Below, piece after piece: positions 44,973-53,956 of a DNA stretch of 60,251 bases. The DNA comes from RGIG1995 sp045652425 (GTDB lineage: Bacteria; Bacillota; Clostridia; Oscillospirales; CAG-272): positions 1 to 60,251 of the forward strand of contig JAZRUG010000038.1 of the NCBI GenBank assembly GCA_045652425.1. Direction: 5' to 3'. The translations under genes were made by a program, and so were the position numbers. A model generated the notes under the pieces. The model ran no database searches. It had not been told where the DNA came from and worked only from the letters and a program-made list of their open reading frames with translations. The first letter of the stretch is position 1. Every line of letters starts with the position of its first letter.

Positions 44973-45551
44973 TTAGCCAATAGCTTCTACTTCAACAACA
45001 GCGAAATCATACTGTGCAGTAAGCTTACCTTTGAAAGTTTCGATAATTTCTCCGTTACCGAAAGCAACAACTACGTAATCGTCAGTAACTTTTGCTGTAA
45101 GAACTTTTTCGGGGAATCCACACATCCACTGATTACCCTGAATAGCACTCTTCATAGCTGTGATAAACTCATCAGCAGAAGAACCTTCTTTGATGCTGTA
45201 TGCAGCGCCGGTAAATGTGTTTGCATTCATTGCATGAATAAGAGATGCTGCGCCGTCAACCATTGCCAATGCATTTTCAGAACAAACGAGCTGTGCGGTT
45301 GCATTTTCTTTGTTAGAAATATTGAAGGTTCCGGGAGCATTGTCAACGGGTGTTTCAAAATCTCCACCCATAGCAAAGAATTTTTCGGTTTCAGCATCGT
45401 AAGTATCCCAGATTGCAGTAAGAATATCAACGGGAGCTTCAACACCCTCAAGTTTGTTTCCATCGGCGTTGTTGCCGTCTGCCTTTTTGCCGCAAGCAGC
45501 GAATGTGAAGATCATAAGACCTGCAAGAATAAGCGCGAGTAATTTTTTCAT
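44973..45551 (-). CDS. DUF4358 family lipoprotein
   Basis: A 192-residue lipoprotein with a clear signal and lipobox (TFAAC, Cys20), a polar linker and a DUF4358-like domain, a family of Clostridia often found beside MBOAT genes. Length and the domain end TDDYVVVAFGNGEIIETFK agree. AAGGAG precedes the start. Function unknown; it is the third gene of the sigma-factor operon. Confidence 0.8.
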   Translation of the reverse strand: MKKLLALILAGLMIFTFAACGKKADGNNADGNKLEGVEAPVDILTAIWDTYDAETEKFFAMGGDFETPVDNAPGTFNISNKENATAQLVCSENALAMVDGAASLIHAMNANTFTGAAYSIKEGSSADEFITAMKSAIQGNQWMCGFPEKVLTAKVTDDYVVVAFGNGEIIETFKGKLTAQYDFAVVEVEAIG

Positions 45552-45583
45552 AGTTTTTTTCTCCTTAAAATTTTATATAATTT

Positions 45584-46075
45584 TTATTTTTTGACATTAG
45601 TTATAACGACTTTTTCTTCCGAAAAGTCATAAGAAATTTCATACAACTCACCATTTACTTCGATAAAAGAAGGCGAATCGGAAACATTCCACTGGATTTC
45701 AAGTTTATTGTTGACATTTTTTAATTCAGTCAAACACACGGCTTCATCAGCGCCCTCGGGATAATAAAAGAAAGTTTTGTCAGTTGACGAAACATCAATT
45801 TCACCATCACACTCAACCACGAGCAAAACAGACTCTACTCCTCTTGGATAATTGTTAGCAGGTGATATTGGGGTAATTGTAACGCTTGAATTTAAGTTAT
45901 TAAATAAGAAAAAACAAAAAACACCAATAATCAAACACGCCGCAAGTGAAGAAATAGTTTTTATTTTAAAAAACTCATTTGAACGACCATGCGCGTTCGC
46001 AGACAACACCTTTTCTCTTAAACCATTTGGAGCTTTAATTTGCCGATACCCATTTATATCGGTTTGATTAATCAT
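45584..46075 (-). CDS. Single-pass membrane protein, probable anti-sigma factor
   Basis: A 163-residue protein with a short cytoplasmic N-terminus (about 1-35), one helix (about 38-57) and an extracytoplasmic beta-rich domain. Size, topology and the eight-base overlap with the sigma-factor gene point to its anti-sigma factor, although no zinc-binding HxxxCxxC motif is present. AAGGAGGGG lies four bases before the ATG at 46075. Ligand or signal unknown. Confidence 0.7.
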   Translation of the reverse strand: MINQTDINGYRQIKAPNGLREKVLSANAHGRSNEFFKIKTISSLAACLIIGVFCFFLFNNLNSSVTITPISPANNYPRGVESVLLVVECDGEIDVSSTDKTFFYYPEGADEAVCLTELKNVNNKLEIQWNVSDSPSFIEVNGELYEISYDFSEEKVVITNVKK

Positions 46076-46559
46076 AGAACCCCTCCTTTTTATATGCATC
46101 TTTAACAAAATCTCTTGCTCTTGATAATCGCATCTTAACCGCAGACACTGATAATTTTAAAATATCCGCAGTTTCTTCAACCGAAAAACCCTCAAGATAG
46201 TGCAACACCAAAACCGTTTTGAATTTTTCGGGCAATCCATCAAGCATTTCTTTAACATTTGGAGAAAGTTTAGATTCTTCATCAGGAAAATCATAAACTT
46301 CATCAAGGGGGGTGTACTGCCTGATGCGTATTTTTCTGCTTAAGTCATGACATCTATTGATAACAAGCCGAATCAGCCACGCTTTTTCATAATTTTTGTC
46401 ATGAAAAAACTTATTTAAAAAAGCCACCTTAAGAAAAACATCTTGAACGGCATCCATAGCATCATGTTGACTATGTGAATGAGTAAGAGCAATTCGATAC
46501 AGCATATCAGCATATTCGTCATAAAGATTTTCCAAAAGTTTTTCGGACTTCAACACCAT
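46068..46559 (-). CDS. ECF RNA polymerase sigma factor
   Basis: A 163-residue group 4 sigma factor with only regions 2 and 4. Region 2 has DAVQDVFLKVAF and region 4 has GFSVEETADILKLSVSAVKM followed by RLSRAR. The ATG at 46559 has GGAG eight bases upstream. It overlaps its probable anti-sigma gene and leads the operon with the DUF4358 lipoprotein, MBOAT and DHHW genes, so it probably controls surface acylation in response to an envelope signal. Confidence 0.93.
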   Translation of the reverse strand: MVLKSEKLLENLYDEYADMLYRIALTHSHSQHDAMDAVQDVFLKVAFLNKFFHDKNYEKAWLIRLVINRCHDLSRKIRIRQYTPLDEVYDFPDEESKLSPNVKEMLDGLPEKFKTVLVLHYLEGFSVEETADILKLSVSAVKMRLSRARDFVKDAYKKEGFYD

Positions 46560-46648
46560 CACTGTATCTCCATTCATTAGTAAAACGTTTCAAAAAGGAA
46601 AAAGGTCACATAAAAAAATAAATTTTTTAAATAATTTTTCTACCACAT

Positions 46649-46677
46649 ATAATACTATAATTCATAACACATTTCAA
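46649..46677 (-). promoter_or_regulatory. Candidate sigma-A promoter of the ECF operon
   Basis: On the minus strand TTGAAA, 17-base spacer, TATTAT, leaving a leader of about 80 bases. The leader has a TGAAAC (typical ECF -35) but no CGT-type -10 at the right distance, so autoregulation is not shown. Confidence 0.6.
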
Positions 46678-46700
46678 GTCTTTTCCCAAAAAACAAAAAA

Positions 46701-46719
46701 ACAGGCAATAATTGCCCGT
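46701..46719 (-). terminator. Terminator of the YitT gene
   Basis: ACAGGCAATAATTGCCCGT forms a short, strong hairpin on the minus strand followed by TTTTTTTGTTTTTT. It starts right after the YitT stop codon. Confidence 0.82.
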
Positions 46720-47628
46720 TTATTTGATTTTCTTAAAATTACCGTAAGTTTCGTTAACAGTCTCGGAAAAAGAAAACGTATTATCAAATTTTGCAAGCAT
46801 ATTCTTGAAATCAACAAGTTGCTGTCTGTTTATAATACAAATCAACATTGTTTTCTCATCGTTTGAATAACCGCCAACAGCTTCAATTTTTGTACAAGTA
46901 TGCCTAAACGTTTTAGTTATCTCTTCTGTAATTTCATCGGGGTGATTTGTAACTATAGTAAATCTTGTAGCTATCTTTGTACCCTTTATAATATTGTTAC
47001 TAATATAACTTGACACAAAACAATAGGTTATACAAAGACATACCGGTCTATAATCAAGTGACATATTCCCCGCGCTGTTAGGGGATGCGTATACAAACAA
47101 AGAGGCAACGGCAACTATAGCATTTAACACAAAGTTAACCCAAAAGAAATTCAACTCCGGCTTTTTCTTACTAATATATTTTGAAATAATTTGAGTTCCG
47201 CCTGCAGAGGAATTAGTTCTGAAACAAGCGCCATAAACGTAACCACTTACAACACCACTCAAAATTGCGGGAAAAATAGTATCTTGCCCTTCTGCGTTAT
47301 ACTGCAAAAATTCGAGTCCCAGCTTTTGCAAATAAAGAAATACAAAAGAATATGTCAAACAAAAAACCATCGAAAGCTTTGCAAATTTTTTATCAATGAA
47401 AAAATAAGCAAAAATACAAAGCGGAACATTGATCAACAATGACATATAACCAATGCTGAATCCGGTCTTGTACTGAACCATTGTAGCGATACCGTTCAGT
47501 CCTGCGGGCGCAAAGTTGTTTTCAACGACAAACAACTGATAGTTGAATGCCAACATTATTGCAACAATCGCAGTAAATATATATGTCCAAAACACCTTGA
47601 AGTCAAGTTTATAATTTTTAGTTATCAC
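46720..47628 (-). CDS. YitT family membrane protein (DUF161 + DUF2179)
   Basis: A 302-residue protein with five to six membrane helices and a C-terminal cytoplasmic DUF2179 domain (about 218-302). Family wording is NNFAPAGLNGIATMVQY, the glycine-rich SGYVYGACFRTNSSAGGTQI, and HTCTKIEAVGGYSNDEKTML in the tail. Transport function has been suggested for the family but the substrate is unknown. The start is GTG at 47628 with AGAGAG upstream; earlier codons run into the upstream gene. It is 22 bases after the acyltransferase gene. Confidence 0.85.
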   Translation of the reverse strand: MITKNYKLDFKVFWTYIFTAIVAIMLAFNYQLFVVENNFAPAGLNGIATMVQYKTGFSIGYMSLLINVPLCIFAYFFIDKKFAKLSMVFCLTYSFVFLYLQKLGLEFLQYNAEGQDTIFPAILSGVVSGYVYGACFRTNSSAGGTQIISKYISKKKPELNFFWVNFVLNAIVAVASLFVYASPNSAGNMSLDYRPVCLCITYCFVSSYISNNIIKGTKIATRFTIVTNHPDEITEEITKTFRHTCTKIEAVGGYSNDEKTMLICIINRQQLVDFKNMLAKFDNTFSFSETVNETYGNFKKIK

Positions 47629-47650
47629 AAAAAATCTCTCTTTCTTTTTG

Positions 47651-48928
47651 TCAATGTCTCTGATAGAGCTTAGTTTTGCTGATATGCATTTCATATATAA
47701 TTTCGGTTGCAAATCCAAGCTTTGTAACTACATTTTCTTTGGTCTGCGGATAACAGTACAAAGAATCGTTCTCCGTGGAAATATCCACACAGTCCAACGG
47801 CTTCAAATAGCAATAATCATATTCAATATGCAAACTGTTTGTCTGCAAAGGAGTTCTGTGAATACAGTATTTTTCACCGTTATGTATACCCTCGACAACA
47901 AAACCATTTTCGGGGTCATGAGTTAATTTACCAAAACCAACGTATGTAAAGTTGAATGCGCGAGGCATAGAGTATATCTCAACTTCATCAGAGAATGAAT
48001 ATTCACCTTTTTCTATTTGAGCTTTAACTTGTTCCCTCTCCCAGTTAAACCAGTCGGGGATGTGTGTAAATTCAGTCTCTCCCTCAAGGGCAGACAGAGT
48101 ACCATCTTCATTCTGTCTCCAACGCTTTCCGCACTCGGTACAGAATATTTCACAGCCTTCTGATGCCATTTTTGATTCTGTCATACAATGAGGACACTGA
48201 TACAATATTTTATGCAATCCTTCAGCTCTGTAAGGTTCCGTAATCTTTATGCCGTTTTCAAGCTGATACTTGTAATCGTTGTATTCAAGACCTTTTCTTA
48301 TAGCAGCATTAATTTCTTCAACAGTCATACTCTTAACCTGCTCTGCAGTCAAAAGCTGTGTCATTGTTGTATAAAGCGGAACTTTGCGCTTCTTTCTAAA
48401 ATTCCAAAATGGTGAATGCAAATAGTTTCCGTGATGAACTATAGTTACTACAGGAACCTTATTCATTTTAACAAGCGAACCAACAGAATCAGGAATATAA
48501 GAAGTTATACCGCACGGCGAATAACGCGCCTCGGGATACATACAGAGAATATCTCCTCTTTTAAGAACTTTTCTGATAGAACGAATAAGATGCATATCCA
48601 TAGTAAATTTACGGGTACAAATAGCACCTATGAGTTCCATAAGCCAAGGTCTTCTATAGTAGCCGTCAATGTTTACGACGTTATTAACTCTATTAGGCGT
48701 CGTACATAAAGCGGCAAGTTCAAAATCAATAAAGTACATATGATTGCTCAACAAGATATATGGAGGCTTTAGTCCTGCCATATTTATCTTTTCAATTTTG
48801 TACTTTTTACCTATAAGCATAATTTTACTTAAAATCCAAATAAGCCACACAAAGAAAATAGGCTGTCTTATAGGATACTTCGCCGTATTGTATCTTTTTT
48901 TATTTTTGTAATTAATATCAATATTCAT
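47651..48928 (-). CDS. PlsC-like lysophospholipid acyltransferase with zinc ribbon
   Basis: A 425-residue protein. The acyltransferase domain has the catalytic HxxxxD in SNHMYFIDF (about 61-69) and the substrate motif YPEARYSP (about 134-141), plus an amphipathic N-terminal helix. A zinc ribbon follows (CPHC and CTEC, about 245-268), and a long C-terminal domain that I do not recognise. PlsC itself is about 240 residues, so the second half is extra. Membrane phospholipid or lipid-anchor acylation is likely. It is cotranscribed with the YitT gene. Confidence 0.83.
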   Translation of the reverse strand: MNIDINYKNKKRYNTAKYPIRQPIFFVWLIWILSKIMLIGKKYKIEKINMAGLKPPYILLSNHMYFIDFELAALCTTPNRVNNVVNIDGYYRRPWLMELIGAICTRKFTMDMHLIRSIRKVLKRGDILCMYPEARYSPCGITSYIPDSVGSLVKMNKVPVVTIVHHGNYLHSPFWNFRKKRKVPLYTTMTQLLTAEQVKSMTVEEINAAIRKGLEYNDYKYQLENGIKITEPYRAEGLHKILYQCPHCMTESKMASEGCEIFCTECGKRWRQNEDGTLSALEGETEFTHIPDWFNWEREQVKAQIEKGEYSFSDEVEIYSMPRAFNFTYVGFGKLTHDPENGFVVEGIHNGEKYCIHRTPLQTNSLHIEYDYCYLKPLDCVDISTENDSLYCYPQTKENVVTKLGFATEIIYEMHISKTKLYQRH

Positions 48929-48982
48929 AAATTACAATACCTCTCTAAAACATTATAATTACCACTTCCACTAACTATAAAT

Positions 48983-49011
48983 ATTATAACAGACGTAAAA
49001 AACAAATGCAA
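48983..49011 (-). promoter_or_regulatory. Sigma-A promoter of acyltransferase-yitT
   Basis: On the minus strand TTGCAT, 17-base spacer, TATAAT, 54 bases before the start codon; divergent from the hydrolase promoter. Confidence 0.78.
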
Positions 49012-49039
49012 TAAATATTTAATTTTTAGCCTAAAAAAG

Positions 49040-49068
49040 TTGATTTTTGTATAAATAAATGATAATAT
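49040..49068 (+). promoter_or_regulatory. Promoter of hydrolase-MATE
   Basis: TTGATT (49040-49045), 17-base spacer, TAATAT (49063-49068), only 19 bases before the hydrolase ATG, so the leader is very short. Confidence 0.6.
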
Positions 49069-49087
49069 ATCTCTCGGAGGCGAAAAT

Positions 49088-50032
49088 ATGGACATTTTAC
49101 TCATTTTAATAGCAATTTTTGCGGTTGTATTAATATTAGTTTTGATAACATCATATATATGCTTTTATATGGCTTTTTACAACTCTGAAAATAACAAGAC
49201 AGAAAAAGAAGCGTATTCGATCCCCGAAGGAAAAATATATGAACCACACAGAGAACAGATGATTGCGTGGCAAAAACAAATTGACGATATGCCACACAAG
49301 AATGTAGAAGTTGTTTCATTCGATGGTTTAAAATTAAGGGGGAAATATTACGAACTCGATAAAAACGCCCCCATTGAGCTTATGATGCATGGATACAGAG
49401 GTAATTCCAGACGCGACCTTTGCGGCGGAGTAAACAGGGCGTTCGAGGTCGGACACAACGTTCTCCTTATAGACCAAAGAGCAAGCGGCAACAGCGAAGG
49501 AAACGTTATATCCTTTGGTATAAACGAAAGCCGAGATGCACTAACGTGGCTTGATTACTTGCAGAAACAGTTTGGTAAAGATGCAAAAGTGATTCTCACA
49601 GGTGTATCCATGGGCGCATCAACCGTGTTGATGTGCATAGAACGCGGGCTCCCCAGGTGTGTAAAAGGCATACTGGCCGACTGTGGCTACTCATCGACAA
49701 AAAATATAATTAAAAAAGTTATAAAGGAAATGCATCTTCCGGCAGACATTCTTTATCCCTTTGTAAAATTAGGGGCAAAATTATACGGCAAGTTTGACCT
49801 TGAAGAAATTGTACCTCTTGAAGCAGTAAAAAAATCTCCGGTCCCAATCCTATTTGCACACGGAGATGTTGATGATTTTGTTCCCTACTCAATGAGCGTT
49901 GAATGTTACAACGCATGCACATCCAAAAAACGACTCGTTACCATAAAGGATGCAGGACACGGTCTATGCTATCCGGTTGCACGAGATGAATATGTAAAAG
50001 AGTTGACTGAATTTTTTGCGTATTTAAAATAA
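49088..50032 (+). CDS. Membrane-anchored alpha/beta hydrolase (BAAT/S9-like)
   Basis: A 314-residue protein with an N-terminal membrane helix (about 4-28) and an alpha/beta-hydrolase domain. The oxyanion motif is MMHGYRGNSRRD, the nucleophile elbow GVSMGAS (Ser174), the acid ADCGYSS/HGDVDDFVP region, and the catalytic His in DAGHGLCYP. Related to the YqkD family of Bacillus. Substrate unknown. CGGAGG precedes the start; the MATE gene follows after 33 bases. Confidence 0.88.
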   Translation: MDILLILIAIFAVVLILVLITSYICFYMAFYNSENNKTEKEAYSIPEGKIYEPHREQMIAWQKQIDDMPHKNVEVVSFDGLKLRGKYYELDKNAPIELMMHGYRGNSRRDLCGGVNRAFEVGHNVLLIDQRASGNSEGNVISFGINESRDALTWLDYLQKQFGKDAKVILTGVSMGASTVLMCIERGLPRCVKGILADCGYSSTKNIIKKVIKEMHLPADILYPFVKLGAKLYGKFDLEEIVPLEAVKKSPVPILFAHGDVDDFVPYSMSVECYNACTSKKRLVTIKDAGHGLCYPVARDEYVKELTEFFAYLK

Positions 50033-50065
50033 TTCTTACTACACGTTACACTATCAGAGGTAAAA

Positions 50066-51448
50066 ATGTTTAAAAAACTTATTGGTGATAAAAGATTTTA
50101 CAAGCACGTATTAGCTTTGATGCTGCCTATAATGGTACAAAACGGCATAACAAACTTTGTAAATATGCTTGACAACTTAATGGTAGGTCAGGTCGGACAA
50201 GCCGAAATGACGGGCGTATCTGTTGCGAACCAATTGTTGTTTGTGTATAATCTCTGCATTTTTGGCGCTGTATCTGGTGCAGGGATATTCGGTGCGCAGT
50301 TTTTTGGAAGCGGAGATACGAAGAATTTAAGAAATACATTCAGATTTAAACTTATATCCTGCACCCTATTGACGTTAGGTGTAATTACACTTTTCGGTTT
50401 CGGCGGCGAAGGACTGATTAACCTATACCTAAAAGGCGAGGGTTCACCCGAAACTGCAAGAGCATCACTTATTGCGGGTAAAGAATATCTTTACATAATG
50501 ATAATAGGACTAATTCCCGCAGCACTTGTTCAATGTTACTCAAGCACTTTAAGAGAAACAGGAAAAACAGTTCCGCCTATGATTGCCGGATTAGTAGCGG
50601 TTTTAGTTAATCTCGCTTTAAACTACATATTAATATTCGGTCATTTTGGAGCACCGGCGCTCGGCGTAAAAGGCGCGGCAATAGCAACGGTTATTTCACG
50701 TTTTGTTGAACTTGGTGTTGTTGCATTATGGACGAGAATAAAATCTTATGAAAATACATTTATTATCGGAGCATACAAAAGCATGCACGTTCCCCTTTTC
50801 CTTGTAAAGAATATATGCAAAAAAGGCATACCGCTAATGGTGAACGAAACTATGTGGGCAGGCGGACTTGCTGTAGTTAATCAATGTTATTCCGGCGTAA
50901 GCCTCGAGGTTGTAGCGGCAAATAACCTTGTCCAAATATTCTTCAACGTATTTTCCGTTGCATTTATCGCCGTTGGTGCGGCAATTGGTATAATCCTCGG
51001 CCAACTTCTCGGCGCGGGAGAAACCGAAGAAGCAAAAAGCGCATCTGTAAAACTAATATCTTTTTCCGTATTTATAAGTATAGGTGTTGCAATTTTATTT
51101 GGTATATGCGCCATTTTCATCCCCGAATTTTATAAACTTGACGAAAGCACAAAGATTCTTGCTACGCGAATGATGCAAATATGCGCGTTGGCTGTTCCCC
51201 TTGACGCATTTGCAAACGCATCGTATTTTACATTACGTTCCGGCGGTGAAGCACTTGTAACTATTATTTTTGATTCAGGATTTGTGTGGGTAATAAGTGT
51301 ACCTATTGCATTTATTCTCTGTAACCTAACGTCAATGTCAATTCTGCCGGTATACGCTATATGTCAAGGACTGAATTTTATAAAATGCGCAATTGGTTTC
51401 ACATTTGTAAAAAAAGGTATCTGGGTAAAAAACATAGTTTCTCAATAA
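50066..51448 (+). CDS. MATE-family efflux protein
   Basis: A 460-residue protein with 12 membrane helices and the MATE wording MLPIMVQNGITNFVNMLDNL with VGQVGQAEMTGVSVANQ. It is a second, clearly different MATE from the one at 38221-39600. Paired with the hydrolase gene; a strong terminator follows. Confidence 0.92.
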   Translation: MFKKLIGDKRFYKHVLALMLPIMVQNGITNFVNMLDNLMVGQVGQAEMTGVSVANQLLFVYNLCIFGAVSGAGIFGAQFFGSGDTKNLRNTFRFKLISCTLLTLGVITLFGFGGEGLINLYLKGEGSPETARASLIAGKEYLYIMIIGLIPAALVQCYSSTLRETGKTVPPMIAGLVAVLVNLALNYILIFGHFGAPALGVKGAAIATVISRFVELGVVALWTRIKSYENTFIIGAYKSMHVPLFLVKNICKKGIPLMVNETMWAGGLAVVNQCYSGVSLEVVAANNLVQIFFNVFSVAFIAVGAAIGIILGQLLGAGETEEAKSASVKLISFSVFISIGVAILFGICAIFIPEFYKLDESTKILATRMMQICALAVPLDAFANASYFTLRSGGEALVTIIFDSGFVWVISVPIAFILCNLTSMSILPVYAICQGLNFIKCAIGFTFVKKGIWVKNIVSQ

Positions 51449-51450
51449 AC

Positions 51451-51487
51451 AAAAAGCGATACACCGTAAAAAAGTGTATCGCTTTTT
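51451..51487. terminator. Bidirectional terminator between MATE and MFS genes
   Basis: AAAAAGCGATACAC (51451-51464) pairs with GTGTATCGCTTTTT (51474-51487); T runs on both strands serve the two convergent genes. Confidence 0.92.
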
Positions 51488-52675
51488 TTATACTTTCTTG
51501 CTTTTTATTGTTGCGGCGTACGCACTGTTACATAAACCTAATAAAGCCGAAATAATAAACAATGTTTCGATTCCAAGCACTTCCCATATCCAGCCACCGA
51601 AGAGCGCTATAAACACGGTAATAACATGATTTATTGATAAGCCGGTTGATATTGTCGCTTTCATTTCTTCAGGACCATCTGCGAGATCCTTTACATAGAC
51701 GTTAGAAGCCATAGAAGCAAGAGAGATGACCGCATCAAGTACGTAATTTATACAACAGACAACAAACGCTATGTCTTTCGGAAAAAGGTGATGTGCAAAA
51801 CCGTAGAAGAAACAAACAACAACCAGAATCAGAGTATCGGAAATCATAACGACTTTATACCCTAATTTGTCGATAATTCTCCCAACTATCGGAGAAGCAA
51901 AGAAACAAGCTATTGCAGATACGGCAAAAAGCAAACTAATCATAGCTGCATTAGCGCCGTAAAACAAAATCAATACATAAGGGCCAAAAGTAAGGAACAC
52001 TTGTTTACGTGCACCATAAAACATTTCGAGCATATAATACTTTGTATATTTCTTATGGAAATAGAAACGTCGCTTTGTACTGTCAGTTTGGCTTCTTCCC
52101 GTAAGTTTTGTTGAAAACAATACGCTTATTCCTGCCAAAAAGGCAGCAATTGTAAAAAACACATTATATGGTTGATTTTTGGTAAAGAAAGAAAACACAC
52201 CAACAATAACTATGTATCCTACAAGCGTACCGATTTGAGTAGCAGAACTTTGAAAACCTAACGCCTGACCGCCTCTTCCCTCTTTTGCATAGCCCATAAC
52301 AAGTGAACTTTTCATACCCATTTGTATATGCTCACCCAATGAATAAGTGCAGATAGCAAGAGTAGCCAATATTTTTGTAGGCGGCAAAAACGCATGCATT
52401 GCCATACCGACAAGCATTATAACTGCTCCTGCTTTATATAACGACTCTGCTGAAAGCATATAGAAGGCAGCAAGAATAAACACAAGCAAAATCCCCGGCA
52501 ATTCTCTGAAAAACTCGGTAACCCCTCTGTCCATTTCTCCCATTTTGACAACTTCCGCAAGGAAATTATCAAGCATACCTTTATATAAACCGTATGATAA
52601 ACCTGTTATAAGGATAGTCAACAAAAGAATTTTATATTTTGAGTCATTTCTAAAAATTTCGTTAAATTGCTTCAT
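51488..52675 (-). CDS. Major facilitator superfamily transporter
   Basis: A 395-residue protein with 11-12 membrane helices. Between helices 2 and 3 the usual DRxGRR loop is not obvious, but the second-half loop reads SPIVGRIIDKLGYKVVM, an MFS motif A. Substrate unknown. The ATG at 52675 has GGGAG nine bases upstream. Confidence 0.83.
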   Translation of the reverse strand: MKQFNEIFRNDSKYKILLLTILITGLSYGLYKGMLDNFLAEVVKMGEMDRGVTEFFRELPGILLVFILAAFYMLSAESLYKAGAVIMLVGMAMHAFLPPTKILATLAICTYSLGEHIQMGMKSSLVMGYAKEGRGGQALGFQSSATQIGTLVGYIVIVGVFSFFTKNQPYNVFFTIAAFLAGISVLFSTKLTGRSQTDSTKRRFYFHKKYTKYYMLEMFYGARKQVFLTFGPYVLILFYGANAAMISLLFAVSAIACFFASPIVGRIIDKLGYKVVMISDTLILVVVCFFYGFAHHLFPKDIAFVVCCINYVLDAVISLASMASNVYVKDLADGPEEMKATISTGLSINHVITVFIALFGGWIWEVLGIETLFIISALLGLCNSAYAATIKSKKV

Positions 52676-52745
52676 AATATTATACTCCCAAAAAGTTATA
52701 GGCGTATTATACAATATATTAAAACATTTTTCAAGATATTACAAC

Positions 52746-52778
52746 AATAAAACCCGTCAAAAATAGACGGGTTTTATT
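52746..52778 (-). terminator. Terminator of the CE15-like esterase gene
   Basis: AATAAAACCCGTC (52746-52758) pairs with GACGGGTTTTATT (52766-52778) directly after the stop codon on the minus strand. Confidence 0.85.
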
Positions 52779-52780
52779 AT

Positions 52781-53815
52781 TTAATTACCACGGTGAATAT
52801 TTACAAACTCAATAAGTTTCAACCAATCTTCACGGCTGAAATAGTGAAGACCTTTTCTCTTGTGATAACCGACGTCACCCACAAAGAACTTATCGTTAAT
52901 TTTGGGAAGTCTGTCTTCATAAACAAAACCATTTTTAAATGCAGGACTTGATGCAACACAGTTAAGCATTTCCGAAGTAGGATCTGCCCAAAGGTCTTCT
53001 GATGCGCTGCCGATACAAACAAAGCGAGGGGCGATAGATGCAACTAAATAATGCTGATCGAACGGCATTGAATCTTCATTGTTGATATACTTTTTGTAAT
53101 TTTCACAGAACCAATAACCGAATCTATTGCAAATTTTTTCTACAGTTTCTCCGCCTTTTTGTCTGGTTATCGCGGCACCGCTGCAGCCGGAATCGTTTGA
53201 ATATGAGAACTTGAAACGCTCATCAGTCGCACCTGTAACCAACGCAGTTTTACCGAGCCTTGAATGTCCGCAAACAATCGAGCAATCATAATCAAGAATA
53301 TCGCCAAGCGTATACGCATAATCCATAACTCTGTGCGCTGCCCAAGCCCACATAGCAATTTTTCCTGGGTCATTAGGCTTACGCTGTCCGTTTTCAAAAA
53401 GAACGCCTGCAAGACCGTCTGTAAAATCATCATTATCCATTGTAACGTCGTTGTAACAGAAAGAAAATACTGCAAACCCGTTATCAACAAGCTCTTCTGT
53501 CGGCATATATCTATCGGGAACAAGGTCTCTAAAGTTTATATGAACAAAGAACGGAAGATTCTTTTTCTCCGTCGGAATAGTAGCATAAAAAGGAAACTCA
53601 AAATTCTTTCCGTTTACAACAAGTTTAGCCGTTATTTTGTATGCTATAGCTTTACCGGCACAGAAATTGGGTATAACCTTTTCTTTAACTTCCCACTCGC
53701 ATTTTTCGGGAAGAGGGGGTAAATGACCGTATTCTTCTTCAAAGAGAATATCGAGCATTTCTTTACGGGTTTTAAGATCGGGAATATTTCTCTCTTTAAG
53801 TAACTCCTTTAACAT
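52781..53815 (-). CDS. CE15-like alpha/beta-hydrolase esterase, apparently cytoplasmic
   Basis: A 344-residue protein resembling bacterial CE15 glucuronoyl esterases and acetylxylan-esterase-like enzymes. The nucleophile motif is CGHSRLGKTAL (Ser about 194), followed by the family segment SYSNDSGCSGAAITRQKGG, and the catalytic His is likely in GDVGYHKRKGLHYFS. CE15 enzymes cleave ester links between lignin and glucuronoxylan and are usually secreted, but no signal peptide is seen here. The ATG at 53815 follows AGGTG. It is monocistronic. Confidence 0.78.
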   Translation of the reverse strand: MLKELLKERNIPDLKTRKEMLDILFEEEYGHLPPLPEKCEWEVKEKVIPNFCAGKAIAYKITAKLVVNGKNFEFPFYATIPTEKKNLPFFVHINFRDLVPDRYMPTEELVDNGFAVFSFCYNDVTMDNDDFTDGLAGVLFENGQRKPNDPGKIAMWAWAAHRVMDYAYTLGDILDYDCSIVCGHSRLGKTALVTGATDERFKFSYSNDSGCSGAAITRQKGGETVEKICNRFGYWFCENYKKYINNEDSMPFDQHYLVASIAPRFVCIGSASEDLWADPTSEMLNCVASSPAFKNGFVYEDRLPKINDKFFVGDVGYHKRKGLHYFSREDWLKLIEFVNIHRGN

Positions 53816-53854
53816 ATCAATCACCTATACAATATTATTCATTTAAGTATGACA

Positions 53855-53884
53855 ATTATATAATAGTCATAAAAACAAAGTCAA
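53855..53884 (-). promoter_or_regulatory. Promoter of the CE15-like gene
   Basis: On the minus strand TTGACT, 18-base spacer, TATAAT, 40 bases before the start codon. Confidence 0.68.
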
Positions 53885-53956
53885 CAAAAATCAAAAAAAT
53901 CAATCTGTTTTGCAATATAAAAATCGACTATTGACCATTTTTACAATATAATAAGG

